Assembly: GCA_016215115.1 (NCBI GenBank)
Contig: JACRLN010000020.1
Location: 28,766 to 92,765, forward strand
Reading direction: 5' to 3'
DNA length: 64,000 nt
Source: Nitrospirota bacterium
GTDB taxonomy: Bacteria; Nitrospirota; Thermodesulfovibrionia; UBA6902
The notes beneath the pieces are model-generated. The model saw only the letters and a list, made by a program, of their open reading frames with translations, searched no databases and had not been told where the DNA came from. The first letter of the stretch is position 1; every line of letters begins with the position of its first letter. The position numbers and the translations under genes were made by a program. Positions 35,456 through 44,120 of the stretch are shown piece by piece.

Positions 35456-35990
35456 ATTTAAGAATAATCCTGCTTACTATTTCTTTTGCGATTTCACTGC
35501 ACGCCTTCTCTATCGCCCTTTCCTTATTAGTAACGCTTTCACTGACAGTTCCAGTTGACTGAAATGTAATTTTAATAGGGGACTCCATAGCCTTGAATTC
35601 AGTGATCTTTCCCTGATCCACGAGTTTAATATGAACCCTCATTATTATTGACTGCTCTTTGATTTTATCGTTAACCGCTCCAATAGCGGCAAGCTCGAAA
35701 TTGATAACTGTTGCTTCAATCTCAACATTGCCACCTGCTCTCTGGACCTCAATTCCCTGATTGATAAACTCTTTTGAAAGTGCATTGTGCAGCTTTTCTT
35801 CAAGCCCCGGTTCGTATGTTTTATTTTGAACCTGCTTGATTGTTATGGAATTAAAAGGCATAAGCGTTGAGCCGATCATATGATAGCCGCAGGAGGAAAG
35901 TAGGAAGTAAGAAGTGAGAAGTAAGAAGTAAGAAGTAAGAAGTGCTTTTCCGAAATTTTGAATTTTGAATTTTGAATTTTGAATTTTCAT
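35445..35990 (-). CDS. lptE: LPS-assembly lipoprotein LptE
   Basis: An outer-membrane lipoprotein plug of the LptD translocon that helps insert LPS. From ATG 35990 the protein has 181 residues. The first half of its signal region (KIQNSKFKIQNFGK) and the hydrophobic part with lipobox (LLTSYFLLLTSYFLLSSCG; Cys is the lipidation site) are both translated from 7-base tandem repeats (see 35895-35988). Then comes the LptE domain: GYHMIGSTLMPFNSITIKQVQNKTYEPGLEEKL, ending in the EKACSEIAKEIVSRI helix. A TTG at 36029 in the same frame lies inside leuS and is less likely. No clear ribosome site. Identification rests on the SSCGYH lipobox, the DUF-type fold and the leuS-lptE-holA order. Confidence 0.82.
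   Translation of the reverse strand: MKIQNSKFKIQNFGKALLTSYFLLLTSYFLLSSCGYHMIGSTLMPFNSITIKQVQNKTYEPGLEEKLHNALSKEFINQGIEVQRAGGNVEIEATVINFELAAIGAVNDKIKEQSIIMRVHIKLVDQGKITEFKAMESPIKITFQSTGTVSESVTNKERAIEKACSEIAKEIVSRIILKYAK
35895..35988. repeat. Two heptamer arrays encoding the LptE signal peptide
   Basis: Six GAAGTAA-type heptamers (35904-35945, with degenerate units before) and five AATTTTG/AATTTTC heptamers (35954-35988). Read on the minus strand in the lptE frame they give a basic N-region and then two copies of LLTSYFL, the hydrophobic core. Confidence 0.9.
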
Positions 35991-35994
35991 ATTA

Positions 35995-38532
35995 TTACAC
36001 CACCATATTAACAAGCTTTCCTTTGACAACTACGATCTTTTTCAGAGTCTTACCCCTGATCTGCTCCTGAATCTTCGGATCTGAAAAAGCCTTTTCTTTG
36101 ACAGCGTCATCGTCAAGCCCGGCAGGTATCATTATCTTTCCCCTCAGCTTACCATTTATCTGGATTACAAGTTCAATCTCATCTTCCTTTGCAATCTCTT
36201 CATCCCACACCGGCCAGGATTCTTTCAGTACGCTTTCTTTTTCACCAATCTGCTCCCATAGCTCTTCTGCAATGTGGGGGGCAAAAGGGGAAAGGAGCAG
36301 GATCATCTGCCGGATGCTGAACTTTAAAACTCTTCTGTCATTAGCGCTGTCAGGATTGAATGCCGTAATTTCATTAACAAGCTCCATGAGCGCTGCAATA
36401 GCTGTATTAAAATGATAATCGCGTTCAATGCTGCCGGTAATTTTTTTGATCGTCTGGTGAGTCTTTCTTAGTAGTGACGAGTGACGAGTGACGAGTGAGT
36501 TTGCTTTATCCTTTAACCCGTTACCCGTTACCCGTAACTCGTTACTGTATTTGTGCACAAGTCCCCATATTCTGTTTAAAAACCGGTATGCACCCTCCAC
36601 TCCCTGGTCAGACCATTCGAGGTCCCTCTCCGGTGGAGCGGCAAACATGCAAAACACTCTCACAGTATCCGTGCCGTATTTATTAATCAGAAAATCAGGG
36701 TCCACAACATTGCCTTTAGATTTTGACATCTTGGCGCCATCTTTAATAACCATTCCCTGTGTAAGGAGACTGGTAAAAGGCTCATTTATATTGATAAGAC
36801 CTATATCTCTGATAACCTTTGTAAAAAATCGCGAATAGAGCAAATGGAGAACAGCATGTTCAATGCCTCCTATGTATTGATCAACAGGCATCCAGTATTG
36901 TAGGGGCAATTCATGAATTGCCCCTACGTTTGATTTGGTGGTAAAATTTATCTTATCATTTCCGCCGAGAGCGTAAGCGATAAAATACCACGATGAGTCC
37001 ACAAAGGTATCCATCGTATCCGTCTCTCTTTTTGCCGGGGCATCGCATTTCGGACATTTTGTGTTTACAAAATCCGCTGCCTCTGCCAGCGGGGAGGCCC
37101 CTTTTCCTCTCAACATAATATCCTGGGGAAGAACAACAGGAAGCTGATCTTCAGGGACCGGGACGATGCCGCATGAATTACAATATATTATCGGTATCGG
37201 CGTTCCCCAGTATCTTTGACGTGATATTCCCCAGTCTCTCAGTTTATAGTTTACAACTTTCTTCCCGAACCCTTTTTGTTCGAGATAATCTGCGATCTGC
37301 TCCCGCGCCTCTTTGCTATGAAGATTGGAGAATTGGCCGGAATTCACGAGAATTCCGTCTTCTTCAAAGGCTTGTAGTGGCAATCCTTGTGGTTGCCCTT
37401 TTTCTGCCTGGGCAGGGGCAAGCCCTGCCCCTACTTCCGCGCTTCCGCGCTTCCGCGCTTCCGCGCTATTTTCCAGGACTATCACTTCTTTTATTGGCAA
37501 GTCATATTTCTTTGCAAAATCAAAATCCCTCTGGTCATGAGCCGGGACAGCCATTACCGCCCCTGTGCCGTATTCCATAAGAACAAAATTAGCAACCCAT
37601 ATTGGAATCCTGTCGCCTGTCAACGGATTTTCGGCATAAAAACCAGTAAAGACACCTTCCTTTTTCTCCGGATCTTCTGAAAGTGATTCTATGTCTTTTA
37701 TCGTTTTTTCATCTTTTACCAGTTCTTCTACGAGCGGATGTTTCTTTGCTATACTCATAAATGTTGCACCATAGAGAGTATCCTGCCTTGTAGTGAAAAT
37801 CCGTATGCTCTTATCCGAATCAACTATCCTGAAATCAACTTCGACCCCTTCGCTGCGTCCAATCCAGTTGCGCTGCATGGTGACAACTTTTTCAGGCCAG
37901 CCTGCAAGCGCATCAGCATCGCTCAGAAGCTCCTCTGCATAATTGGTAATTTTAAAAAACCACTGTTCAAGTTTTTTCTGAATTACGATATTATCGCAGC
38001 GCCAGCACTTTTCATCTATAACCTGTTCGTTGGCAAGGACCGTATCACACGATGGACACCAGTTGACCGAAGAAGCCTTTTTATATGCAAGTCCCATTTC
38101 AAGCATTTTGAGAAACAACCACTGATTCCATTTGTAATATTCAGGTTTGCAAGTTGTTACTTCACGTTCCCAATCATAACTCAGTCCCATCTTCTTTAAT
38201 TGACTCTTCATATAGTCAATATTTTCGAAAGTCCATTTTGCGGGATGTACCCTGTGTTTTATGGCAGCGTTTTCTGCAGGAAGTCCGAAGGCATCCCACC
38301 CCATGGGATGCAGAACATTAAAACCCCGCATTCTCTTGTATCTGGCAATAACATCGCCGATTACATAGTTCCTGACGTGTCCCATATGGATTTTACCGGA
38401 GGGGTATGGGAACATCTCAAGACAATAGAACTTCGGGGAACTGGAAACTTCTTTTACTGCGAAGAGATTCCTCTGTTCCCAATTCGCCTGCCACTTCTTT
38501 TCTATATCTTCTGGATTATACTTTTCTTCCAA
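35995..38532 (-). CDS. leuS: Leucyl-tRNA synthetase with three in-frame repeat inserts
   Basis: Charges tRNA(Leu). Class I synthetase with FPYPSGKIHMGHVRNYVIGD (HIGH motif), the CP1 editing domain (about 225-420), KMSKSKGN (KMSKS) and the C-terminal anticodon and C-terminal domains. 845 residues. Three stretches have no family counterpart and are encoded by repeats. Residues about 355-387 lie in the editing domain (octamers plus a palindrome pair, 37374-37470). Residues about 536-545 lie before QYWMPVDQYIGG (class B palindrome, 36900-36927). Residues about 663-687 follow FLNRIWGLVHKYS (7-base units, 36472-36546). The frame is open throughout, so the enzyme is expected to be functional. It is the first gene of leuS-lptE-holA. 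Confidence 0.96.
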   Translation of the reverse strand: MEEKYNPEDIEKKWQANWEQRNLFAVKEVSSSPKFYCLEMFPYPSGKIHMGHVRNYVIGDVIARYKRMRGFNVLHPMGWDAFGLPAENAAIKHRVHPAKWTFENIDYMKSQLKKMGLSYDWEREVTTCKPEYYKWNQWLFLKMLEMGLAYKKASSVNWCPSCDTVLANEQVIDEKCWRCDNIVIQKKLEQWFFKITNYAEELLSDADALAGWPEKVVTMQRNWIGRSEGVEVDFRIVDSDKSIRIFTTRQDTLYGATFMSIAKKHPLVEELVKDEKTIKDIESLSEDPEKKEGVFTGFYAENPLTGDRIPIWVANFVLMEYGTGAVMAVPAHDQRDFDFAKKYDLPIKEVIVLENSAEARKRGSAEVGAGLAPAQAEKGQPQGLPLQAFEEDGILVNSGQFSNLHSKEAREQIADYLEQKGFGKKVVNYKLRDWGISRQRYWGTPIPIIYCNSCGIVPVPEDQLPVVLPQDIMLRGKGASPLAEAADFVNTKCPKCDAPAKRETDTMDTFVDSSWYFIAYALGGNDKINFTTKSNVGAIHELPLQYWMPVDQYIGGIEHAVLHLLYSRFFTKVIRDIGLININEPFTSLLTQGMVIKDGAKMSKSKGNVVDPDFLINKYGTDTVRVFCMFAAPPERDLEWSDQGVEGAYRFLNRIWGLVHKYSNELRVTGNGLKDKANSLVTRHSSLLRKTHQTIKKITGSIERDYHFNTAIAALMELVNEITAFNPDSANDRRVLKFSIRQMILLLSPFAPHIAEELWEQIGEKESVLKESWPVWDEEIAKEDEIELVIQINGKLRGKIMIPAGLDDDAVKEKAFSDPKIQEQIRGKTLKKIVVVKGKLVNMVV
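36472..36546. repeat. GTGACGA and GTTACCC heptamers inside leuS
   Basis: Units GTGACGA repeated three times (from 36474), a short unique stretch, then CCCGTTA, CCCGTTA, CCCGTAA, CTCGTTA. The two arrays are roughly complementary to each other. Translated in LeuS as NELRVTGNGLKDKANSLVTR. Confidence 0.85.
36900..36927. repeat. Class B palindrome inside leuS
   Basis: A perfect 28-base palindrome with half-site GTAGGGGCAATTCA, giving VGAIHELPL in LeuS. Same outer eight bases as the copies at 22790 and 57273; the inner six differ. Confidence 0.9.
37374..37465. repeat. Palindrome pair plus four CTTCCGCG octamers inside leuS
   Basis: Arms 37374-37397 (GTAGTGGCAATC...) and 37411-37434 (...GCCCTGCCCCTAC) are an inverted pair. 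Four perfect CTTCCGCG octamers follow at 37434-37465. On the coding strand the octamer start AGCGCGGAAG is the same as in cobA-hemD (15122-15131). Confidence 0.9.
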
Positions 38533-38754
38533 CTAACTGACCCCGATTCTAAAAATAAATTAACAATTATCAATGAACAATGAATAATTAAGGAATTTTT
38601 GTTTACTCATTACTCATTGTAATCTTCCTTCAAGTTTTGTATTTTACCATAATTAATACCCCAAAATTACCAGGGAATAATCATTACAATAACCATTGGA
38701 TTTTAAAACTGGCTTAGTGCTATACTACCACTTAATTTTTTCCACAAGGAGACG
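38533..38754. other. leuS-bamA divergent intergenic region with short repeats
   Basis: Contains AATTATCAATGAACAATGAA and ACTCATTACTCATTG units (class C type, about 38565-38630), then AT-rich DNA with the candidate bamA promoter. No gene. Confidence 0.5.
38696..38726 (+). promoter_or_regulatory. Candidate promoter of bamA
   Basis: TTGGAT (38696-38701) and TATACT (38721-38726) with a 19-base spacer, about 28 bases before the bamA start. The spacer is longer than ideal. Confidence 0.3.
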
Positions 38755-41055
38755 TTGTTGACTAAAACTTCCTCAATGGCAGATCAATTACTGAAGCTGC
38801 AAAGCAGATACTGCAAATCAGTCATTCTTTTGTTGTTAATTGTGTTTTCTCCACTGTACGTTTCAGCAGAGTCCGGTCCGCTGATTAAGTTCGTCGAAAT
38901 ACAGGGGAACAGGAAGGTCAGCAATGAGACAATCCATTCAAAATTAAGAAGCAAAGTGGGGGATCCCTTTTCAGAAAATGTTGTTCAGGAAGATATTAAG
39001 AAATTATACAGCATTGGATATTTTGATGATATCAGTGTTGACATTGATTCATTTGAAGGCGGGGTTAAACTCGTCTTTGTTTTTAAAGAAAAACCTACTA
39101 TCACCAGCATAGACTTTCAGGGTAACAAAGAATTTGAGGCCAAGGACCTGCAGGAAAAGATAACGATTTCCTCAGGAGCCGTTGCAAACCTTCCTCTCAT
39201 AACAGATAATGTCCAGAAAATTATTTCTTTCTATCAGTCAGAAGGATACTGGCTTGTCAGTGTATTGCCAATAATCAGAGAAATCTCAAAAGATGCTGCA
39301 GCACTGACTTTCCAGATAAATGAAGGGCCTAAGGTTGTAATCAAGGATATTACAGTAGAAGGCAATAGAGCTGTTTCCAAAAAAGAAATCAAAAAGGCTA
39401 TGGAGACTAAAGAGAGATGGCTCTTTTCATTCATCACAGGCTCCGGCTTTTATCAAAAAGAACAAATTTATGCAGACCTTGAAAGGATTAAAGAGCTTTA
39501 TTTTAACAAAGGTTTTATTTATGCTGCTGTTTCAGAACCTGAAATCACTCTTAGCCCCGACAAGAAAAAACTCTCTATCAGGATTTCAATATCCGAGGGT
39601 GATCAATATAAAATTGGTGATCTGAGAATTAAAGGCAATACTTTATTTTCCAGCTCTGAGCTTTTTCAGAAATTAAAAATTGCTTCCGGTCAGATTTTTA
39701 ACCGAAGTGCCTTGAGGACAGACATAGACAGTATCCTGGACCTTTATATGGAGAAGGGGTATGCACGGTCTGATGTCAATCCGCTGATTGATGTAAATGC
39801 AAAAGAAAAACTGGCAAATATTACCCTCTATGTAATAGAAGGAGAGATATTCAGGATCGGGAGGATTGAAATCTCCGGAAATACAAAAACTCGCGACAAT
39901 GTAATACGCCGAGAGATGAGGCTTGATGAGGGTGATATATTTAACAAAAAACTTTTAAAGAGGAGTTTTCAGAGAATAAACAACCTCAATTTTTTTGAAA
40001 CCGTTGATATTACGCCGTCTCCCCGGGCAGAAGAGAAACGCATTGACCTCAATGTAAATGTAAAGGAGAAACTGACCGGCATGCTAAGCATCGGCGGTGG
40101 ATATAGCTCTGTAGATAAATTCATGGTTATGGGAGAAATTACCCAGGCGAATCTTTTCGGAAAGGGTCTGTACCTGAAATTTAGAGCTGACCTTAGTTCA
40201 CGGAGGACGAATTATAACATCTCTCTCAGGGATCCATGGTTTATGGATAAACCCATATCTGCATCAATCAGTCTTTATAATGAGTCTTTTAAATATCCTG
40301 ATTATGACAAAAAGGCAACAGGAGGTTCAATAGGATTTGGCAAAGAGTTGTCCGAATATGTTGGCGCAAATATCACATATGATCTCGAACAGGTAGAAAT
40401 CACAAAGATATCAGATAAAGCCTCTTCGCTTATTAAAGACCAGGAAGGCAATAAATTAACAAGCAGCATAAGCCCCTCGATCTGGAAAGATACACTTGAT
40501 AATAATCTGGATCCCACAAGCGGTTACAGACATGCCCTTTACACTACTTTTGCAGGGCTTGGCGGTGACAACTATTTTATGAAGGAGGTTATTGATTCAA
40601 TATGGTATTTTCCTGCCAAATGGGATACCACCTTCAGCGTTCGCGGACGGCTTGGATTTGCAGCAGGTTTTGCCGGTAGAAAACTTCCTCTTTATGAAAG
40701 GTTCTATGTTGGCGGTATTAATACTGTGAGGGGACTCGGCTTCGGCGAGGCTGGCCCACGGGATGAAAAAGGAAAAGAGATCGGAGGAAATGTTGAAACG
40801 ATATTTAACATTGAATATATATTCCCTATAGTAAAAGACATTAAATTGAAAGGAGTTACATTCTTTGATTACGGCAGTTCATTTGATAAAGATGTTGAAA
40901 AATATTCCATAAGTGATATGAGAAAAACAGCCGGTTTCGGTTTCAGATGGATGTCACCATTAGGCCCAATGAGACTGGAATGGGGGAGGAATTTAGATCC
41001 TAAAGAAAATGAAACCAAAAGCAAACTGGAATTTTCAATCGGAGGATTCTTCTGA
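38755..41055 (+). CDS. bamA: Outer membrane protein assembly factor BamA
   Basis: 766 residues. Signal peptide with hydrophobic core SVILLLLIVFSPLYVSA, five POTRA domains (about 42-420, the first starting IKFVEIQGNRKVSNETIHSKL) and a 16-strand Omp85 barrel. The barrel has the lid-loop motif FYVGGINTVRGLGFGEAGPRD (the VRG[F/Y] element) and ends in a C-terminal strand LEFSIGGFF. It folds outer-membrane beta-barrels. TTG (38755) or the next TTG (38758) is the start. It heads the bamA-skp-lpxD-fabZ-lpxA-lpxI cluster, the standard envelope cluster of diderms. Confidence 0.96.
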   Translation: MLTKTSSMADQLLKLQSRYCKSVILLLLIVFSPLYVSAESGPLIKFVEIQGNRKVSNETIHSKLRSKVGDPFSENVVQEDIKKLYSIGYFDDISVDIDSFEGGVKLVFVFKEKPTITSIDFQGNKEFEAKDLQEKITISSGAVANLPLITDNVQKIISFYQSEGYWLVSVLPIIREISKDAAALTFQINEGPKVVIKDITVEGNRAVSKKEIKKAMETKERWLFSFITGSGFYQKEQIYADLERIKELYFNKGFIYAAVSEPEITLSPDKKKLSIRISISEGDQYKIGDLRIKGNTLFSSSELFQKLKIASGQIFNRSALRTDIDSILDLYMEKGYARSDVNPLIDVNAKEKLANITLYVIEGEIFRIGRIEISGNTKTRDNVIRREMRLDEGDIFNKKLLKRSFQRINNLNFFETVDITPSPRAEEKRIDLNVNVKEKLTGMLSIGGGYSSVDKFMVMGEITQANLFGKGLYLKFRADLSSRRTNYNISLRDPWFMDKPISASISLYNESFKYPDYDKKATGGSIGFGKELSEYVGANITYDLEQVEITKISDKASSLIKDQEGNKLTSSISPSIWKDTLDNNLDPTSGYRHALYTTFAGLGGDNYFMKEVIDSIWYFPAKWDTTFSVRGRLGFAAGFAGRKLPLYERFYVGGINTVRGLGFGEAGPRDEKGKEIGGNVETIFNIEYIFPIVKDIKLKGVTFFDYGSSFDKDVEKYSISDMRKTAGFGFRWMSPLGPMRLEWGRNLDPKENETKSKLEFSIGGFF

Positions 41056-41056
41056 T

Positions 41057-41096
41057 ATTTAGCTGACAGCTATCAGCTATCAGCTATTAGCTAATT
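41057..41096. repeat. AGCTATC heptamers between bamA and skp
   Basis: TAGCTGACAGCTATCAGCTA followed by TCAGCTATTAGCTAAT: 7-base units, strongly self-complementary. The same word set occurs at 26180-26212, 44070-44105 and in the aroA insert (GCTATCAGCCATCAGCC on the coding strand). Confidence 0.75.
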
Positions 41097-41111
41097 TATA
41101 AGGGAGGCGTT

Positions 41112-41645
41112 ATGAAGAAAATAGTTTTTATGGCAGTTGCATTACTGTTTCTGTTCGTATTCAGCTTACAGGCGGCGGACCTGAAAATCGGTTATGTGGA
41201 TTTAAACAAGGCCTTAAATGAATCATACGAAGGGAAAAAGGCGGTAAAAACATTGGAAGAAATATTCAAGGCCAAACAAGCGGTTATCGATGAGAAACAG
41301 AAAGAAATCAGGAAACTTGATGAGGATCTGGCGAAACAGGCCTCTATACTTAACCCGGATGCTTTGAAAGAAAAACGTGAAGATCTCGAAAGACTCAAAA
41401 GAGACTTTCAGAGAATGATAAAAGATTCTGAAGAAGAAGTCGAAAAAAAGCGGGCTGATTTCATGGACCGCATAATTAAAGACCTCGGTGAAACAATCAA
41501 GAAACTCGGTGAAGAAGAAGGTTATACAGTTATTTTTGAAAAAAATGAAGCCGGCATAATTTATGCTCCTGAAAAACTGAATCTTACCGACAAGATTATA
41601 AAAAAATACGGCGAAACTGCAAAACCTGCTGATACTAAAAAATAA
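41112..41645 (+). CDS. skp: Periplasmic chaperone Skp/OmpH
   Basis: 177 residues: a signal peptide (MKKIVFMAVALLFLFVFSLQAA), then LKIGYVDLNKALNESYEGKKA, typical of OmpH/Skp, a long charged coiled coil (about 45-135) and a C-terminal beta strand with EGYTVIFEKNEAGIIYA. It carries unfolded outer-membrane proteins across the periplasm to BamA. Ribosome site AAGGGAGG. It follows bamA and precedes lpxD as in most diderms. Confidence 0.92.
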   Translation: MKKIVFMAVALLFLFVFSLQAADLKIGYVDLNKALNESYEGKKAVKTLEEIFKAKQAVIDEKQKEIRKLDEDLAKQASILNPDALKEKREDLERLKRDFQRMIKDSEEEVEKKRADFMDRIIKDLGETIKKLGEEEGYTVIFEKNEAGIIYAPEKLNLTDKIIKKYGETAKPADTKK

Positions 41646-41747
41646 ATATATTAAATATTAAAAAACAGGAATGTCATTGCAAGGCAAATCAATCTCGGAA
41701 TGGAATTCTTCACTTTGTTATGCATGACAGCTTAAGCGTAAGTTCAT

Positions 41748-42794
41748 ATGAAACTCAAAGAACTGTCAGATCTCATAGGCGGCAGGATTACAGGTGACCA
41801 TGAGGTCGAAATCACAGGCGCAGCCGGAGTAAATGAAGCAAAGCCGGGTGATATTACCTTCCTTGCCGATAAAAAACTTCTAAAGGATCTTTTAACTTCA
41901 AAAGCTTCAGCCGTAATTGCAAGGGAAAAGATAGAAGATTTGTCAGTCAGCATTCTCATTTCCGACAATCCTTATTTTACTTTTGCCAGGGCTCTGGAAG
42001 TTTTTTACAGGAAACCATTTAAACCTTTGGGAGTTAGCGATAAAGCGACTGTTTGCAGAGATGTCAGTTTTGGCGAAGATGTTTCAATATATCCGAATGT
42101 ATATATCAGCAATAATGTTGCGATAGGATCACGGGTAACAATGTTCCCTGGTGTTTTTATTGGTGAAGGAACATCAATTGGCGATGATTCAATTATTTAT
42201 TCAAATGTAACAATAAGAGAGAATGTAACAGTCGGTAAAAATGTAATAATACATGCAGGAGCTGTCATAGGCTCTGATGGTTTCGGCTACGTCTTTGAAA
42301 AGGGCGTCCACTATAAAATTCCGCAAGTCGGCGGTGTGATAATTGAAGATGATGTTGAGATAGGCGCGAACGTAACAATTGACAGGGCGACTACCGGAAA
42401 TACAATCATTGGGAGCGGGACCAAGATAGACAATCTGGTACATATCGCCCATAACGTTAAGATAGGCAAAAATTGTATAATACTGGGGCAGGTCGGTGTA
42501 GCGGGCAGTGCGGAGATAGGTGAAGGAGTCATCCTTGCCGGACAGTCCGGCGTGAGAGACCATGTAAAAATAGGCAACGGCGCCATGATTGGCTCTAAAG
42601 CAGGCATTTCAGATAATATACCTGATGGACAAATATATTCCGGATTCCCTGCCATTCCACACAAAACATGGCTCCGGGCACAAAGTATTTATTCAAAACT
42701 GCCTGAGTATATTAAACGTTTACAGGAACTTGAGAGGAAAATAACATCGAGTGAAGAAGTCAAGGAGTCAGGAAGTGAAGAAGACAGGAAGTAA
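41748..42794 (+). CDS. lpxD: UDP-3-O-(3-hydroxyacyl)glucosamine N-acyltransferase
   Basis: Adds the N-linked 3-hydroxyacyl chain in lipid A synthesis. 348 residues: an N-terminal uridine-binding domain ([26 protein letters not shown]), the left-handed beta helix of hexapeptide repeats, and the catalytic His in [23 protein letters not shown] (about H230). The [12 protein letters not shown] motif is also typical. The last 15 residues ([15 protein letters not shown]) come from short GAAGT-type repeats and look like a non-conserved tail. Confidence 0.96.
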   Translation: MKLKELSDLIGGRITGDHEVEITGAAGVNEAKPGDITFLADKKLLKDLLTSKASAVIAREKIEDLSVSILISDNPYFTFARALEVFYRKPFKPLGVSDKATVCRDVSFGEDVSIYPNVYISNNVAIGSRVTMFPGVFIGEGTSIGDDSIIYSNVTIRENVTVGKNVIIHAGAVIGSDGFGYVFEKGVHYKIPQVGGVIIEDDVEIGANVTIDRATTGNTIIGSGTKIDNLVHIAHNVKIGKNCIILGQVGVAGSAEIGEGVILAGQSGVRDHVKIGNGAMIGSKAGISDNIPDGQIYSGFPAIPHKTWLRAQSIYSKLPEYIKRLQELERKITSSEEVKESGSEEDRK

Positions 42795-42837
42795 GGGAAT
42801 GGAGACTTCCTCACTTCATCACTACTTCACTTAGCAT
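42752..42837. repeat. GTGAAGAAGT-type short repeats at the lpxD 3' end
   Basis: GAGTGAAGAAGTCAAGGAGT and GTGAAGAAGACAGGAAGTAAG on one side, GACTTCCTCACTTCATCAC and ACTTCACTT on the other, form an imperfect inverted array spanning the lpxD stop. It would fold just upstream of fabZ. Confidence 0.7.
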
Positions 42838-42854
42838 TAAGGAGGGATATTCAA

Positions 42855-43295
42855 ATGATGGACTGCCGTGAAATTCAAAGAATCCTGCCCCATAGATTTC
42901 CCTTTCTTCTGGTTGACAGGATTATTGACTTAAAGCCGAATGTAAAAGCTGTCGGAATCAAAAATGTAACAATCAACGAACCGTTCTTTCAGGGGCATTT
43001 TCCAAATTATCCCATTATGCCCGGCGTTTTGATCGTGGAGGCGATGGCGCAGGTTGCCGGTATACTGGCTTTTCATTCAGGCGCTAAAGGTAATACAGTA
43101 TATTTTCTGAGTATTGAAAAAGCAAAATTCAGGAAACCTGTAGTGCCCGGCGATCAGCTGCGTTTTGAGGTGACTATACTACAGCAAAGGAGCAATGTTT
43201 GGAAGTTCACTGCTGAGGCTTTTATTGAAGATAAACTTGTCGCTGAGGCGGAATTTACAGCAATGGTATCTAAAGAGGGGTTGACAAATGGCTAA
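42855..43295 (+). CDS. fabZ: 3-hydroxyacyl-[ACP] dehydratase FabZ
   Basis: 146 residues, single hotdog fold. It dehydrates 3-hydroxyacyl-ACP in fatty acid elongation. The catalytic His is in QGHFPNYPIMPGVLIVEAMAQ (about H54), with the Glu about 14 residues on. The N-terminal RILPHRFPFLLVDRII is the FabZ signature. It ends with 8-base overlap into lpxA, so the two are coupled; sharing 3-hydroxyacyl-ACP between FabZ and LpxA/LpxD is the usual logic of this operon. Confidence 0.96.
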   Translation: MMDCREIQRILPHRFPFLLVDRIIDLKPNVKAVGIKNVTINEPFFQGHFPNYPIMPGVLIVEAMAQVAGILAFHSGAKGNTVYFLSIEKAKFRKPVVPGDQLRFEVTILQQRSNVWKFTAEAFIEDKLVAEAEFTAMVSKEGLTNG

Positions 43296-44067
43296 AACTA
43301 AAATTCATCCGACAGCAATTGTAGCTTCAAATGCAAAACTATCAGAAGGCGTTGAGATAGGACCTCATTGTACCGTTGGAGATAACGTGAAAATCGGCAA
43401 AAACACCAAACTCTTCTCACACATTGTTATTGAAGAAACTGAAATAGGTCAAAGCTGCAATATATATCCATTCACCTCAATAGGGCTTCCGCCACAGGAC
43501 ATCAGATATAAAGGGGAGACGACAAAAGTTAAAATTGGTGATGACAACATCATAAGGGAATACATAACAATCCACCGCGCCTCTGTCAGTGGAGACGGGG
43601 TCACAAAAATAGGGAATAATAACTTTTTAATGGCTTATGTCCATATCGCACATGACTGCAACGTCGGAAACAATATTGTCATGGCAAATGCAACTACACT
43701 TGCTGGTCATGTAGTGGTAGAGGACTTTGTGTTTATAGGAGGCCTAGTTGCAGTCCATCAGTTTGCACGAATAGGAGCGCATTCAATGATAGGCGGTTTT
43801 AGCGCTATACCACAGGATATTCCTCCATACACAACAGCCGCGGGTGAGAGGGCCAAGCTGTACGGGTTAAACACTATTGGTCTGAAAAGGCGCAATTTCG
43901 ACGATGCAACAATCAGCGACCTCAAGAAGGCATACAAAATATTGTTCCGCAGCAAACTAACGCTGAAAGAAGCAATAGACAAGGCCAAACATGATTTAGG
44001 CCATTCTGAGGAAGTTAAGAACTTTATTGAATTCATAGAAAAAAATAAAAGAGGGATATGCCGGTGA
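43288..44067 (+). CDS. lpxA: Acyl-[ACP]--UDP-N-acetylglucosamine O-acyltransferase (LpxA)
   Basis: First step of lipid A synthesis, acylating position 3 of the UDP-sugar. 259 residues: a left-handed beta helix with catalytic His in AYVHIAHDCNVGNN (about H122), the SIGLPPQDIRYKGE sugar-binding loop, VAVHQFARIGAHSMIGG and the C-terminal helical domain (LNTIGLKRRNFDDATISDLK). Overlaps fabZ by 8 bases. With a GnnA/GnnB-like pair downstream (45015-47067), the real substrate may be the 3-amino sugar UDP-GlcNAc3N, giving an amide-linked chain. Confidence 0.95.
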   Translation: MAKTKIHPTAIVASNAKLSEGVEIGPHCTVGDNVKIGKNTKLFSHIVIEETEIGQSCNIYPFTSIGLPPQDIRYKGETTKVKIGDDNIIREYITIHRASVSGDGVTKIGNNNFLMAYVHIAHDCNVGNNIVMANATTLAGHVVVEDFVFIGGLVAVHQFARIGAHSMIGGFSAIPQDIPPYTTAAGERAKLYGLNTIGLKRRNFDDATISDLKKAYKILFRSKLTLKEAIDKAKHDLGHSEEVKNFIEFIEKNKRGICR

Positions 44068-44120
44068 AACAGCTAAGAGCTGACATCTGTTAGCTCTTAG
44101 CTCTGAAGGACTTAAAATTA

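Noticed and set aside
35991..36029. Longer lptE start (TTG at 36029)
   Set aside because: It lies inside the leuS coding end; the ATG at 35990 gives a normal lipoprotein signal.
36471..36546. Possible CRISPR-like array in leuS
   Set aside because: Units are 7 bases and contiguous, with no spacers; they are translated in frame inside LeuRS.
41057..41096. Possible intrinsic terminator after bamA
   Set aside because: The AGCTATCAGCTA array is self-complementary but has no GC-rich stem plus T-run; it is better explained as a heptamer repeat.
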